From positions 570,930-634,929 of the forward strand of contig UYJD01000014.1 in NCBI GenBank assembly GCA_900618795.1: DNA of 64,000 nucleotides, read 5' to 3'. The notes beneath the pieces were generated by a model, which worked only from the letters and a program-made list of their open reading frames with translations, was not told where the DNA came from and made no database searches. Origin of the DNA: Cyanodermella asteris. Its lineage: Eukaryota; Ascomycota; Lecanoromycetes; Ostropales; Stictidaceae. Shown piece after piece: positions 1 to 11,987 of this stretch (position 1 is the stretch's first letter; each line of letters opens with the position of its first letter). The position numbers and the translations under genes are program-made.

Positions 1-553
1 ACGTCTGATCGGTCCTTCCTTTGTCCGTGACAGGGAATGATTCCGTTGAAGCCACACGTGACCGACCTTTCGCAGACGTCCAGCGGGCTATCGCAAGGCT
101 TGCTGGGTATCTTAGCCATCTCAAAATACAGACACTCAGCTTGGTATCCGGCATGATCATAGTAGTTTGTCCTATCGATCACATGTGGTCATGTTCTTTA
201 CCTCGAACTCACATAGGTGTTTACGTCTGCCCATCAAAGCCCGCGACATTGCTGGCTACAGTGGATGATCTCAACTTTTATTGTGACATCCAAACAAGGT
301 TTACTTGCAAATGAAGACCAGGTCTGGGTTTTCTGATCACGCGAATCAGTACTATACTCGGACATGTTCTCTCGTGTGAATCAGCCACAATCCGATACCG
401 AAGCAGAGTCAGGAGCTCTAGGCCGCATTGTTCATGGTGTTGACGGATATGTTCCGCGTTGTAGGTATTGTGCTCTGACTCCGCTCTACTAATATAGATG
501 ACATCTCAACTGCAGACGAAACTCCTTTCCGTACTTAGAAATACCCTTAGATC
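1..553. other. 5' flank without a convincing gene
   Basis: Only short open frames without an ATG or recognisable protein signature are present. The last part (about 480-553) is presumably promoter and 5' UTR of the dehydrogenase that starts at 554. Confidence 0.5.
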
Positions 554-1488
554 ATGGCTGAAATCGAGATCACCGGCGACAGCCTCGCTTCCCTCCGTGG
601 ACAGGTCGTACTCGTGACCGGCTGCTCCAGTGGCATCGGCAGAGCCACTGTTGAGGAATTGAAGTGCGTCGGTGCCAAAGTCGTCGGAGGCGACCTGTCG
701 GAACCTACAGGCAATCCAGGTGCCGACTTCACCTTTCTCAAGACGGACGTCAGCGATTGGAAGTCTCTTGTAGCCCTTTTCAATCTCGCAATCGAAAAGA
801 ACGGGGAGCTACATCACGTTTTTGCGAACGCCGGTAAGCCCACGATCGAGAACGGTGGACGATTGTAATCTGACATACTACTCCAGGCTCGGCAAAGCAC
901 CTAGACCTCCTGAAAGACGAGTTCGGCCCGAACGGCGACCTCATGGCTCCCGATTACAGCATGACAGACATCAATCTGAAAGGCGTCATGTCAACCGTGA
1001 AGCTCGGCGTGCACCATATGCGCAACTTGCCTTCCACCGCCAACAGATCAATAGTGATCACCACCTCACCGGGGTCATGGATGTACTATCCCGCCTCCGA
1101 GTATCCAGCGTCGAAACACGCCGTCCTCAGGCTCATCCGGGGCATCGGCCTAACCATCGGCCCCGGCACCGACGTACCCATCCGCCTCAACGGGATCGCG
1201 CCCAGCTTCACGGAGACGGGCATGTTGGACGGCGCCGTTGCGCGAGCGGCAGGGATCGCAGTTCAACAGCCTCGGGTCCCGGCCACCTCGGCCATGAAAT
1301 TGATGGCCGATGGAAAATCCCATCAAAAGGTCATATATACCATCGATGGTAGGTTCTGGGAGATTGAGACGGCGATGGCTGCGGCGATCAGTCGAGTCGT
1401 GTGGAAATGTGAGGGGCTGAAGCCACGGACACGGTCCGAGGAGGATGAACTGAAGGACTATATCAGGGCCCTTACGGATCAGACTTGA
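554..1488 (+). CDS. Short-chain dehydrogenase/reductase (classical SDR)
   Basis: NAD(P)-dependent oxidoreductase of the classical SDR family; the substrate cannot be told. Two exons, 554-833 and 887-1488, with a 53 nt intron (GTAAGC donor, CCAG acceptor) give 293 aa. Visible features are the Rossmann cofactor motif TGCSSGIG at residues 22-29, the NAG motif near 92-94 formed exactly across the splice junction, a candidate active-site Ser in TTSPGSW near 154-157, and the catalytic YPASK at 166-170. An acidic residue after strand beta-2 (GGDLSE) suggests NAD(H) preference, which is inference. The C-terminal 100 residues fit a cytosolic SDR with no membrane segment or signal peptide. The start is the first ATG in frame, preceded by a plausible short leader. 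No neighbouring pathway gene hints at its substrate. Confidence 0.9.
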
Positions 1489-1699
1489 TCGAGCTACGAT
1501 TTCGTGCTTCCAACTCGCTCTGGTCCTTCTGAGCTTCATCTTCGGGCGCATACTTAGGATGCCACAATGAGATAAATTGGCTGTTTTCTGGATTCTCGCC
1601 CTTATACTCATAATCAGCACTCACGTCTCCTTCCCATTGTGACCCGGCCACCTAATCCGCCACGACAACGCAACACGACAGAAGCACTTTTTCGGCAGC

Positions 1700-1775
1700 A
1701 AAAGATGCTAGACCAGGAATCGAACCTCGAACCAGCAAAAACTGAAGTTTCCAGTGAAGGGCCAACCACTCTTGT
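1700..1775 (-). tRNA. tRNA-like RNA polymerase III sequence, probably degenerate
   Basis: On the minus strand a perfect tRNA B-box/T-loop (GGTTCGATTCC) lies at 1726-1716, an A-box/D-loop-like AGTGGTTGG at 1770-1762, and a run of T (1703-1700) follows the presumed 3' end. The spacing suits a tRNA. However, a clean seven-base acceptor stem and a standard anticodon loop cannot be folded by eye, so this may be a tRNA pseudogene or tRNA-derived repeat rather than a working tRNA. Confidence 0.25.
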
Positions 1776-2169
1776 TTCTTGCCTCATCCGATTGCCGGCC
1801 CAGATTTTCTTTCTTTTCTTGATTCTGTCACCGTAACGGTTGAGCTCCGAAAGAATCAAAACTTTTGAAGAAGGGGATGGGGGAAGTGGGCTCCCCTATC
1901 ATTCGCACGTAATCACGACCACCGTGGTGATTTTGGCTTGCCAAGTGAACGTTGCCAAAGGCTCCACTTATACTTTATAACAAAACTCAAAAAGTTCGAG
2001 GCTAACGTTTCACAAGCGCGCCGACAGCATCAACCCAAAGCTACCTAGTGTGGAAGCTAGCCTTCCGTCCAAGATCAAAGTACCGCCGCATATCTCCATT
2101 CTGCCCCCTTCAAGAAAGCGTCTCTGCAAAAATTTTCTGAGCGTCGCCCTCTGAGCGTGGCGGAAATTT

Positions 2170-2180
2170 GGGGGGGGGGG
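2170..2180. repeat. Poly-G run (11 nt)
   Basis: An uninterrupted run of 11 G in otherwise mixed sequence. It has no evident role and is prone to length error in assemblies. Confidence 0.8.
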
Positions 2181-3640
2181 CGTCCGTTTCAATGTGAGAT
2201 GCAAAGGCCAACAAACGAGGCTGCATCGTATCGACTCTTCTGTGGTCTTGTCCATCGTTTGGAGAGCCAATGGTTACGAGGTTCTCCCCCCTTTGTGTAC
2301 CGACAACTGAGGGCGAGCGAACGACGGCTGCACTTACGGAAGTCGGTGGGGCGTGCATATGTTGGAAAGAGCTGGCATAGCACAGACAGGATCGTCCGAC
2401 CGTGCACCTCGCACTCGCACCCGTACCTTGCATGCACGATGGACGAGCTATGACTTGCATGGCCGTGACTGAACGAGAAAAGGCGCACGTCCTGCAGCAT
2501 TTACGCCGTGTACCTTTCATCATCAAAAGGTCGAATCTTTCATTTCATCGTTTCCGCTCAGCCGAGTAGCGCTGCAAATGCACCTCTTTGTTATAATACA
2601 CCAGGCATTGATCATGAAATGCCGTTTTTTTTATTTTAATTAAAAATCAGACTCGTCGAATCTGAACCCAGCGTAGCATCATTGCCCATGAGCTCCATTT
2701 TCTCATTCCAGTCCAACGACGCCCGATCTATCGCGAGCATCACAAATCGTTGAATAGATTCCCGCTTTTCCCGCCCGTCTATGAAGTCAGTCGTCAAGTA
2801 TCCGAAAGCGCTAAGTACTGCTGGACCACCGCGATACGGTCATACGAGCCTGAACGTCGCCCTGCAGCTCTTGGCGCTGCGTAGTCAGGGGACGACCAGG
2901 GTTCCTCGAACCTCACAAGCTGTCTTTCGTCCTTCTCAAAACATTGCCGGCGCGTGCGTTGTTTGACGTGTTGCCCACTCGTCTCGTGCGTGTCAGCGAG
3001 TAAAATTAGGGACACAGCTATAGCTGTACCGCGCCCTGCATGCATCATACATCATTCGCCCCCCCTCTCCCCACTACCCAGGCTCTGACTGGAACATCGT
3101 TCGTTCCTTGATTTGGATTGCATGTTTTACGCAGTGATTCCGATCCAGACAGATCGGACTTCGACTCTCATGCAAGGCAGTATTCTCTATGCAAAGCATT
3201 CGATTCCTCCTGTATGCTGTTCACTTCTTGCTTTCACTACATCGCGGCGTCAACGATTCGCGGAAAGCCTTCGAGCCGGTCAAAGTCTTGTGCGATCCTA
3301 AGTAGTGCTAGTATCGAGGACTAAGATTGGGGCCAGATATCTCGTAATGTGTTCCTGTCGTGTTGCAATTATGAATGCGACAACACTGAACAACCTGAAG
3401 ATTAGGAACATTATTGGTTCGGCGAGCGATATCGGCGAGTTGTTGGCTGCTCTGCGCAGCCAACAAGCGGACAAGCAAGCGGACAGCCCTGCGTCGCGTC
3501 TTGACGTGAAGCAAGAGCACAGGACGGCTGGGGCGAACGAAGCTCGGACGCTCAAGGGGGATTCATTTGCATGGCCGCGGCCGAAAATGTGTCGGAGTTG
3601 GATTCGAAGATCGTTCGGCAGTCGCCAGCAACTACCATTG

Positions 3641-4730
3641 TTAGCACGTTACACGGAAGCGCGCATAGTGTATCGCAAGCCCACCTTCGAGTATTTCTTC
3701 TTCCCAAACCCCGGTCTCGTAGTCGACTAGACCCCATTTCTCGATGCCGTCGGCCCACGCAATCAGTTTCTCGGCCATCTTGTCCAGAAAAGCCGGCGTC
3801 ACGATGCTTTGTGGACGTGGCGGTTGCTGGTCCGTTTGAACCACAAGCTCCAAAGCGTCTTTGAGCTTTTGCATAAACGCAAGCCAGGTTAGATTGAAAT
3901 CTTTCCACATCTTCAGGCGCTGGTCATGGAGGTTCTCATCGTCTCGTGTCAAGCCTGCAACGGTTAGAAAGTCCTCCTAAAAGGATGATAGACGTACCGA
4001 GCTCATCAATTCTGGCCAACAAGGCTTCGGAGGCATCCAGAAGGCTTTGTCCACCTTGTGCCAATCTCCCAGCTGAAATATGATCATGTGTTTCCCTTAA
4101 TTTCCGGAAGTATGCCCTATACCCGTCACTCGGTCGGCTGGCCTCTGGCTGCTGTTGCTGGGGCTGTACGGATGGTGGTTGCATGGAACTTGCGCCGTCA
4201 AAACTTGTATATGACGATATGGACTCATAATGCGGTGGATTGCCTGTTCGGGGCCGGGTTGGCTGTACGTAACCCGAGGGCGCATTGTACTGTATATGAG
4301 AAGGCGTGGAAGGAGCTGCAGTGTATGCGGAGGGCTCATAATATTCCGGAAACGGTTGCGATGGCATTGGTTGATAGTTTCTGGAGCCCAATTCGTACCC
4401 AGGCTGCTGGGTTTGGTAGGGATAACCTATTATATTGGGATAGCTGTGACGTGCCGGGTCTTGTGCGAAGTCGCCGTAACCGAACTGCTGGTTCATCGAT
4501 GAGCCATACGAATATGACGACGATCCTGGTCGTTGGCTGCTTGCTTGCGGTGTTCCATAACCCTGAGTCTGTCCGCCCAGCTGGGGTTGACCTGCCCGGC
4601 CCTGGGAATAACCACCCTGAAAGCTCTGCCCATGAAGACCCGAATACCCCTGTGGATAGCTCTGCGACTGCTGCTGCTGTTGTTGCCGTACCGGATTACC
4701 ATAGCGATCGCGGGGGCCTTGACCTTCCAT
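3641..4730 (-). CDS. Gln/Tyr/Pro-rich protein with conserved helical C-terminal domain, function unknown
   Basis: Two exons, 4730-3998 and 3954-3641, are separated by a 43 nt intron with a GTACGT donor and TTGCAG acceptor, giving 348 aa. The first ~195 residues are low complexity: a hexa-Gln run near residue 16, then many Gly, Gln, Tyr, Ser and Pro, as in prion-like or RNA-binding-protein disordered regions. From about residue 200 the composition changes to a structured, helix-rich domain (YRAYFRKLRETHDHI at its start, then WKDFNLTWLAFMQKLKDAL) that runs across the splice junction without a frame break. This supports the exon model. No enzyme motif, signal peptide or membrane segment is visible. 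I do not recognise the family; the structured tail looks like a conserved fungal domain. The translation start is the first ATG before the Gln run. Confidence 0.8.
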
Positions 4731-6058
4731 AACTCAAATTCGGCGATGCCTAGACTTGACCAGAACGCGCGATCTAACGGGGCGTCTTCTGATCAAAGTC
4801 CAGGCAGCCAGGATGAGTTGTATTTGAAGCTCACACACAGAGAGTCGGAATTGCCGAGTAAGCAGGACGGCGAGAAGTTATCCAACAGGGTTGCAAGCAG
4901 GCAATGAGGCGAAGACTTTCGGGCTCGTTACGATGCTGTCGATGCCCAAGATGGCTTAGCGAATGTGACAGTGGATCGGCGCGAAGGAAGCAAGTCTGGA
5001 AGATGAAGACGGCTGTAGTAGCTGCAGGTGTTGGCGGACGGGCCGGGACGTCAGGAAGGGTGATCGCCGTGGAGGAGATCTGTCGTGCCGGTGTCTTTGT
5101 TCTGAAGCGCCCGAGATGGCATGAGCTAGGTAGGTCTCGGAAAAACAGAGGTTGCTTTGCTGCCCAGCGTGCGGAGGAACAAGAGAAGGCCCGAGTGTTG
5201 AATGTAAAACGAATGTGGCATAAGCGCAGCCTGACGCTGACGGTAAAAACGACGAAATGTCTCGAGCAAAGAATGTATGAAGTGTAGACGTAGAATACAG
5301 CAACAAAGCAGGTGCGGCTCACAGTGTGAAAGGTGGTAACAACTCAACGAAGGGCGGGCAAGACAATGGCCACCGTGCCATCGAAGAGAGCTCAACACGA
5401 AGCAAAAGCTGCGAGAGGGACGCCGGCATGAAGAAGCTGCACTGCGCGTGGGCCGTCTGGGCCTTGGGGCTTCGGCTTCGAGCCTGGGACGAGCCACCGT
5501 GCCGGCAGGAATAGAACTGACGTAGCAACAGCAGGCCGCGACGACGACAGCAGATGCTAGAGTTGTAGGTAGGGCAGGGTGAAAAATGAGAAAGCGGAGT
5601 TTTGAGGGTTTGCCAGTAGGTGAAGAACGATTCAGGCCCAGTTATTCGGCTTGCTGGAGCTGGACAACGAAGGGTACCGTGCCGGTGCTGAGTGCTCACG
5701 GCGATGAATCAATTGCCTTCTGGTCGAGCAGTCTGGGGGGCGGAAAGCCGTTAGCTCGTCGCACAGGACTGGTGTGAGTAGAAGCAGTCATGACAGTTCT
5801 GTCGCGTGTTCAGCTCATGTACCGGACAGAGACAGGCGTGATGTCCCAAGTCACACCAATATGCGTAATGCGAATTGGAGGAGCACGATGCCGGCGGTGG
5901 AGGCGTCCAATGGCCGCGCTGCGAAGCTTTCTGCGACTCGACTCGGGTGGTGTGCACCGCCTCACATGGCCGTGTCCTAGCGTAGACTTTTACGCCAGTG
6001 CAATACCACAGCTCCTGAGGCAGCGTGTGTATCTCAAAAGCACATCGGCACTGTATGG

Positions 6059-6080
6059 AAAAAAAAAATTGAAAAAAAAA
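6059..6080. repeat. Interrupted poly-A tract
   Basis: Ten A, then TTG, then nine A. It could be a remnant 3' tail of a retroposed sequence or a simple nucleosome-excluding tract; no target-site duplication was recognised. Confidence 0.6.
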
Positions 6081-7278
6081 TCCACTCGCACAACTGCAGA
6101 GTTTGCAGTGCTTGCTTTCTTGCTCCCATGCTACAGGACGACGGCCTGGCTGCATTCAACACCGTTCGGATGGCTGAACCATGGCGTCCGATACGCAGAA
6201 CCACACCGCTTGCCGATGGCGACGACCATGGCATCGGGCAGGGAACGCACCGCTTCGTGGCTCCAGCCCTCGGTCCTCGACAGGGAGCCTAGTCATCAAA
6301 GTTGCCCTTGGCGATTCTCGGGGCACCTGCTACGACCAAGCAATCGTCCGTCTCCCGTCCTTGTCTGGGCGGGCTTGCTCCGGAACTCTCATCAATATGG
6401 GGACGTCCGCGCATCTCGCTCTGGCAGCGGAGTTGTCTCCCTCTGCCTTGCTTCCCGTGCTGGCCGATCATCAGATTTGTAAAGCGCGGTTCTAGATATG
6501 ACGCTCCATCAGCATCCACTCGATACAGAAGACTGCACAAGCTAAGACAGCCGTCGCGTGTGTGGGACGTTCTATCCGAGACATTCTGTCGAAGAAGGGT
6601 TGGTGTTGCAGATTGCTGAAGGTGTAGAGCAGCCTCCGATTGGTGGAGATTAGCAAGTTCGCAGACACGATATACATTGCAGACGTCGCAAAGGGCATAA
6701 GCAGGATGCTGCCTCTGCTTATTCGGCACCAGTCAAATGCAACTTGAGACATCATCCCCCCGAAGCTGGGTGGGAATCGACGCTCGGAAAGGTACAGAAG
6801 CCGTATACAAGGCCGAAACAGCTGGCGAAGATTACAGAGCATTTGGTAAGAACCGCTTGACGAGGCAGAGGCATGCGGGCAACAGAGCAATGGGGCCAAG
6901 CAAGAGGACAGGCAGTTGAGCGTCCGGAAGCGGCCGTGAAACAGGGTTAAAGGCATGTTTCAAGTGAGATGAAGCGGATGGGCGTGTAGACGTCGTGCTA
7001 AGAATCTGCCCTATCGATAACCAGATTCGGACTAGTCGCCCTGGAGCTCCAGGCAGCTGCCAGCGTGAGTGTGAGCCCTAATTGTGCCTGCGGTCTGAGA
7101 CTAGACGGCTACTACCAAGTACCTCTGCCGCCAGAGCAGCTTCCGACAGCTCTGAAGGCGAGCATTCTCGTGACAACTTCCAGGCTGCGTGCTGACCGAG
7201 AGAATTGAGCTGTTTCCCGTCGTCAGCACGCAGGCTGACAGGCCAGAGCGCGCTCGGAACATCGCACAGCGCCTTGAC

Positions 7279-7299
7279 CTCCCAGGATCAACCTGGGAG
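7279..7299. repeat. Perfect inverted repeat (8 bp arms, 5 nt loop)
   Basis: CTCCCAGG and its exact complement CCTGGGAG are separated by ATCAA. It is short enough to be a chance or protein-binding palindrome, and it lies in the gene-poor stretch. Confidence 0.6.
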
Positions 7300-9418
7300 C
7301 AGCACCAACCGCACCTCCTCAGCAAACAACTGAAATCGCCTGCTCCGTTCCATCTTCCGTGGATCATGCCCGGCCAGTGCCCGAAAGCAAACACTACCCA
7401 CAAGCATCGTCCACGACCGCTCGACTGAGCCTGCAATCAAAGCAGCCCCGTCGACCACGCAGCAGAAATGCAAACTGATCGGACCGGCGTTGTACAGCAG
7501 GAAGAGCTCAATATTAGCAGTGTAAGAGGCGACTTGACAGAGTGGCTCAGTACGATACTTAGCTGATCTTTGGGGAAGGGTCAAGTCTCGATTAGGATTT
7601 CGGCGATCCAGCCAGGCCCACATCTTTGGAGCTGCTGGCTGCTGGCCCCGATCAAGCCACACTGCTCATTCTCCGCCCTGACTGGTTCGCTAGCTTTGAA
7701 ACAAGGGCCACACCAGCAAGCTTTCATGGCGCCATGTCCTCCTGCATGTCCGCTCCTGTTGCTCTCACCCAATCACCACCTGGCCACATGCAGAAGGTGC
7801 CGGCGCAGGGGGAAGACACTGGCACAGGGGCCTGAATGCTGTATGGTGGTGACTGCTGGCTGTTCGTCGCTTTCGCCTTTCTCACGACTCCATGCGTTAG
7901 GCGTGCCTTGACAGATGAGGTTTGCATTGTGTGACGGAAGTTGTACACTACCTGACGCTCGGCATGCTCGTCTGCACGCGGTCATTCCGCGTTCCATCAT
8001 TCGCTTTATAAAGCGCCGCGAGCCCTGCTTGAATTCATACGACCTGCCAGATCGCGGAGGGAAATAGTGCATCTGAAGGATTTCGTGGCCCCGATATCTT
8101 AATATCAAATCGTCGACACTGTTCCTTCCTGCATGCAAGAACACGTCGATTGCTCGACATGGATTTCAAGGGCTATCATCCCTCGAATATGGTTCCGGAT
8201 CCTTCGTGTCCGCCGCGATGTTCGGGGGCGTGGTCTGTGACAACATCATTTGAGATCATTGCTTGGACTATGATTTTCAATCTCCTTATCATTTTGCGCT
8301 TTCAAATACGCAGTTAATTCGTTTCCCTCCTCTGAGATTCCCAGCTCAACTTGAACAGGCAGGTAACCTTCGAAGTGCGAGCACTGCCAAGTGTCTTAAG
8401 CTCCAACACGGTGGGTGCGATCTCAATGAGCTACCCTTCCCTCGTGCATGCATATATGGGGCTGCGCCTCTGATTTCGACACAATGAAAGCTCAGGTCAA
8501 CTACAATCAAGTGTGCCAACCACCACATGGTCCATTTTCCCCGACAATAGTGAGAACGGAACCTCGAGCAGTCTAGTTGATGCCCAATGACATCAAAGAA
8601 CCAATAGCGCGGCGCCGGCCTCGCCAGCATGCCTGACAAATGGTATTCATGCTAGTGGCGCAGCTAGTTCAGTATTGCTTGTTCTGATACGATCAGGTTA
8701 CCACTTCTTTCTTTTGGCAGACGCACTAGTCTGACGACGAGCTTCCCACCTACACCAATCACAGAGCTCCCGCCGCATGGGGCTTCGATTGCTTGATCAA
8801 ACCACGTGCTCTATGTCTCAGCCGCAGCCTGCAGAATTACGGGCAGTCTGACCAAAAGTCTTGTCCGAAATATCGTCATGCAGTATGCACACCGCCTTAC
8901 GAGCGGGCCAGGAAGAGTTTTACGAGAGAATCAGAAAGACGACAAACGAATGTAGCCGGAGGGAAAGTGTTTGTATGCATTCCAGTCCTGTTGCCTGTTT
9001 CATTACGCCTTTTGCCCCCATTTGCCGCGTATGCTGGCTCCCCCATTGCGCTTGTTTCCTCGTAATAATCATCACTCTCTTCTCCACTTTGATAACTGCG
9101 AGTCTGGCCCTCAGCTCTGGACTGTTTGTGAGCAAACCCGGTGTGGATGTCCACGCGTGCGACGGTGCTGCTATCATGCAGGCAGACAGTCCGGTACCCC
9201 GAGACAGCCTAGCATTGCAAAGTCGTTACCTGCTCCGCGAAGGACATTTCGCTTGGAGAAGAAATACTCTGTATCGTTGCATTGGCGTTTTGACATGCCA
9301 TCGATGCCGAAAATACTCGCAAGCCGTCCCATTATCGAATCATCGGCGCCAGGCCAAAGTTCTCGTCATCGTCCATCGCTCAACTTCTGAAGCCCTCTTT
9401 GCAGTCGCTGTCAGGTCC

Positions 9419-11987
9419 TTAGCCTTGCCCGACTCCACCCAGCTTTTCTTTGAGACCTTTGAACACGTCTGCAGCCCTCTCGACACCTTGTGCGCTTTTC
9501 GCCTTGCCCGAGCCCACCATATCAGCCAACCGTGCTGCGCCTTCCCCGCCTCCCCAGGTCGGACTCTTGAGAGCCTGCAGCCGATCCCTCATGTCGTCGA
9601 CCCGTCTCGTCAGGTAGAAAGTCGCGTGTCGGCCATGCTCTCGCCTGATGCGTTCAATCTCTTGTTCGTACGCCTTTTCGTAGATGTTCGTGTCGTCGGC
9701 CGATGGTGATTCTGAAATACAAGGCGCCAAGCTCGGAGACGGGTCGTTGCCACCATTGGTGCCATCGTCGCCGCTGGCTCCGATGCCTAGGTAAATGGTG
9801 TCTGTCAGTGGGTCGTGAGCCTGGCCCTTGCCTTCGTGAGCCGTGCCAGTCCTGCGATGGTGGGGGTGTTCGGGGTGATCGGGGTGGAATGGTCGCGTAC
9901 GTCCCTGTTCGGCGAAAGCATCTCCGTGGCCTGGCGTCGGATGAGCCGGAAACACGTTCTCGTCTCTAGCACCCACCGGACTTGCCACGGCTGCTCCGTC
10001 CTTCGTGTCCAGTTCATCGGCCGCCAGGGGAGCCCGATCGCGGGCGACATGGGGCGTGGCGCTCACCGCAGCGAGAGCCGCGCCCACAGCCTTACCTGCA
10101 TGTGCATCCAAGTCGCCAGTGTGCAACCTGAGCGTTCCGGCGCCCGGGTGCAGCTTCTCTACCTGCTCGGCGCTCATTGCCATCGGCGGCTGCACCATTC
10201 TCGATGTGTTGCCGAGGATGGATCCGAAGAGCTCCGGACGGCGTCGATAGAGGAGGCGTTTGAACTGCTTGACGGCTTTGACGACCGCGAGCAGGTTTCC
10301 CATGTTTTTGGTGATGGCGCGGCTGACTTCTTCGTCGGTTGGTGGCGAGAGAACGCTGGTTACGTTCAGAGAGGTGGACATGAGAGGATCGGCGCCTGAA
10401 CGGGTGACCCATGGATGTTCCTGGGAATGTTAGTACTTGGACACGATGAGGTGAGGTGAGATGAGACAGCGGGATACATCGGAATGAAACGAAAGAGACT
10501 GAAATGCGGAGTGTAGGTTCTGAGGTGTGAAATGAGGCTTGCTGAAGTGCAGGGTAAGTGTGCGGAAATAAGGAGACGTACCCGGAGCTCCTGCATCTTG
10601 ATCCGTTTCTCAGGATCCTTCTCCAGTAGCCGAAAGATCAGGTCCCTGAAGTTTTCATCGACGTCTTCCTTGACCACCACCGGATCGTCTCTGATGGATT
10701 CGTACAACTCCAGAATATTTGTCTTCTCAAACGGGACCCTCCCAAAAGCTAGACAATACAACGTCACACCCATGCTCCATATGTCGGCCGCCTTGCCCGA
10801 AATGTTGCCATGCTTCGTCATACACAGCTCCGGCGGCAAAAACGCCGGACTGCCCGCACTCTTCGTACTCAACGAGTCCGAGCCCGCCTTCTCGAACATC
10901 TCCGAAACCCCAAAGTCCACAATCTTCAGCTCGTCATCCTCGGTCAACAGCAAATTGTCCGGCTTGATGTCCCGATGCGCCACGCCCTGCGCGTGCAGGT
11001 ACTCGATACCCAAGATCAGATCCCGGAACCAGCAGCGGCAGGACTCGTCGTCGTACGGGTCTGCGGGCTCGTGCATGGCGACCTTCATGATCACCCCCTT
11101 TTTGCACATTTCGAGCACCATGTACAGGGAGTCTTCTTCGGGGTCGTCGAGCACTTCGAGCAGGGACACTAGGTTTGGGTGGTTGATCTTCTTCATGATG
11201 GCGATCTCCTCGCGGATCAGCTCGATGGGATTGTCGGCGCTGCCGGACCCGGGACCGCTGTTGGAGTGCTGGGGAGAGAGGGAGTGCCCGAAAGCACTTC
11301 CCGGTCTGGTTCCGGGCGAGAACGGTCGGCCACCACGGCCATGAGGCCGTCGGAGGATGTGTGATTGGGCCCGTTTCCGGAGGCGGGATTTGGAGAATTC
11401 TTTGACTGCCTTGGAGGATGTTAGTCGTGCGCTCGGGTCGCTGACGGCTGCTGGAGGAGGGAGAAGCGGGAAGTTTGCAACAGCCGGTTTTCGATCACAT
11501 CCAGTGCATAACAACCAGAGAGGAGATGACGTTTCCGTCTGATACTCACGTATTCTTGCCCATACTGATCAACCGCGAGATGCACAGCACCAAACGACCC
11601 TCGGCCAATTTCTTCCCGGATCACATACTGATTGATCCGGTGCACGGTGGCGCCGTCGTCGCCGCTATTCGACCACTCAGATCTCGCATGCAACGTCTCC
11701 TTTACCTGCCGTGGCGTCGAGGGATGGCGTTCGTGATGGCGCAATGGCGTTTCGTATGTCGGCGAATTTCTACAACAGACCGCTTGTTAGTAAATCCCGT
11801 CTGAAAATGTTCGAATTGACTCGGAGGTGAATGCATTCATGTGGCCGGAGCGGAAACGAACGTTCCGCTCTGCATTATCTGAGACGTACATTGCTCGTTG
11901 AGCCGGGCTATCGTCGGCCGGCGGATTCGATGCTGGTGCTGCCGGCGAGCCGGCGCCGCTGGCGGAAACTTGCCTGGGCGCCGTCAT
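9419..11987 (-). CDS. Ser/Thr protein kinase of the CaMKK / SNF1-activating (Ssp1, CMKC, Tos3-like) group
   Basis: Four exons, 11987-11821, 11769-11550, 11409-10582 and 10420-9419, give 738 aa. The N-terminal leader ends in a conserved segment (NSPTYETPLRHH, PSTPRQVKETL) typical of fungal calmodulin-kinase kinases. The kinase domain spans about 105-405: glycine loop GRGSFG 111-116, catalytic Lys in AVKEF at 132, a Gly/Ser/Pro-rich insert after beta-3, HRDIKPDN from 274, DFG 294-296 and a PPEL version of APE. The last ~330 residues are low complexity with a final helix-rich part. By family it should phosphorylate the activation loop of SNF1/AMPK or CaMK-type kinases, linking calcium or energy state to metabolism and stress. 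Introns 1 and 3 carry perfect TACTAAC branch sites. The first intron uses an unusual GTCAAT donor. The first ATG of the final frame was chosen; the frame stays open upstream but only without a better start. Confidence 0.92.

Larger units (their letters stand above)
1489..3640. other. Intergenic region, no convincing protein gene
   Basis: About 2.1 kb lies between the 3' ends of two convergent genes. It holds a tRNA-like segment at 1700-1770, an 11-base G run at 2170-2180 and an A/T-rich tract around 2625-2646. Open frames here are short, mutually overlapping and rich in Cys, His and Arg, as expected of noncoding DNA. Confidence 0.45.
4731..9418. other. 4.7 kb stretch with no convincing protein gene
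   Basis: The region lies upstream of the Gln-rich gene and downstream of the kinase gene. Several open frames reach 100-230 codons on both strands, but they overlap one another, begin mostly at non-ATG codons, lack domain signatures and show no splice-joined continuation. Recognisable items are an interrupted poly-A tract at 6059-6080 and a perfect hairpin at 7279-7299. A long 5' leader, a noncoding RNA or a decayed insertion are all possible; none is shown by the sequence. Confidence 0.45.

Noticed and set aside
2581-2650. A/T-rich tract as possible transposon or LTR end
   Set aside because: No matching terminal repeat, target duplication or coding remnant was found nearby.
5790-6482. 230-codon plus-strand frame in the gene-poor stretch
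   Set aside because: Begins in sequence without promoter character, is rich in Arg/Cys/Trp/Ser, runs through the poly-A tract as a Lys run and has no recognisable domain.
8861-9709. 282-codon plus-strand frame
   Set aside because: Starts in intergenic sequence and runs antisense into the kinase C-terminus; a hydrophobic stretch near residue 65 alone is not enough to call a membrane protein.
10532-11344. 270-codon plus-strand open frame inside the kinase gene
   Set aside because: Antisense to the kinase catalytic domain, with Ser/Arg-rich composition and no domain.
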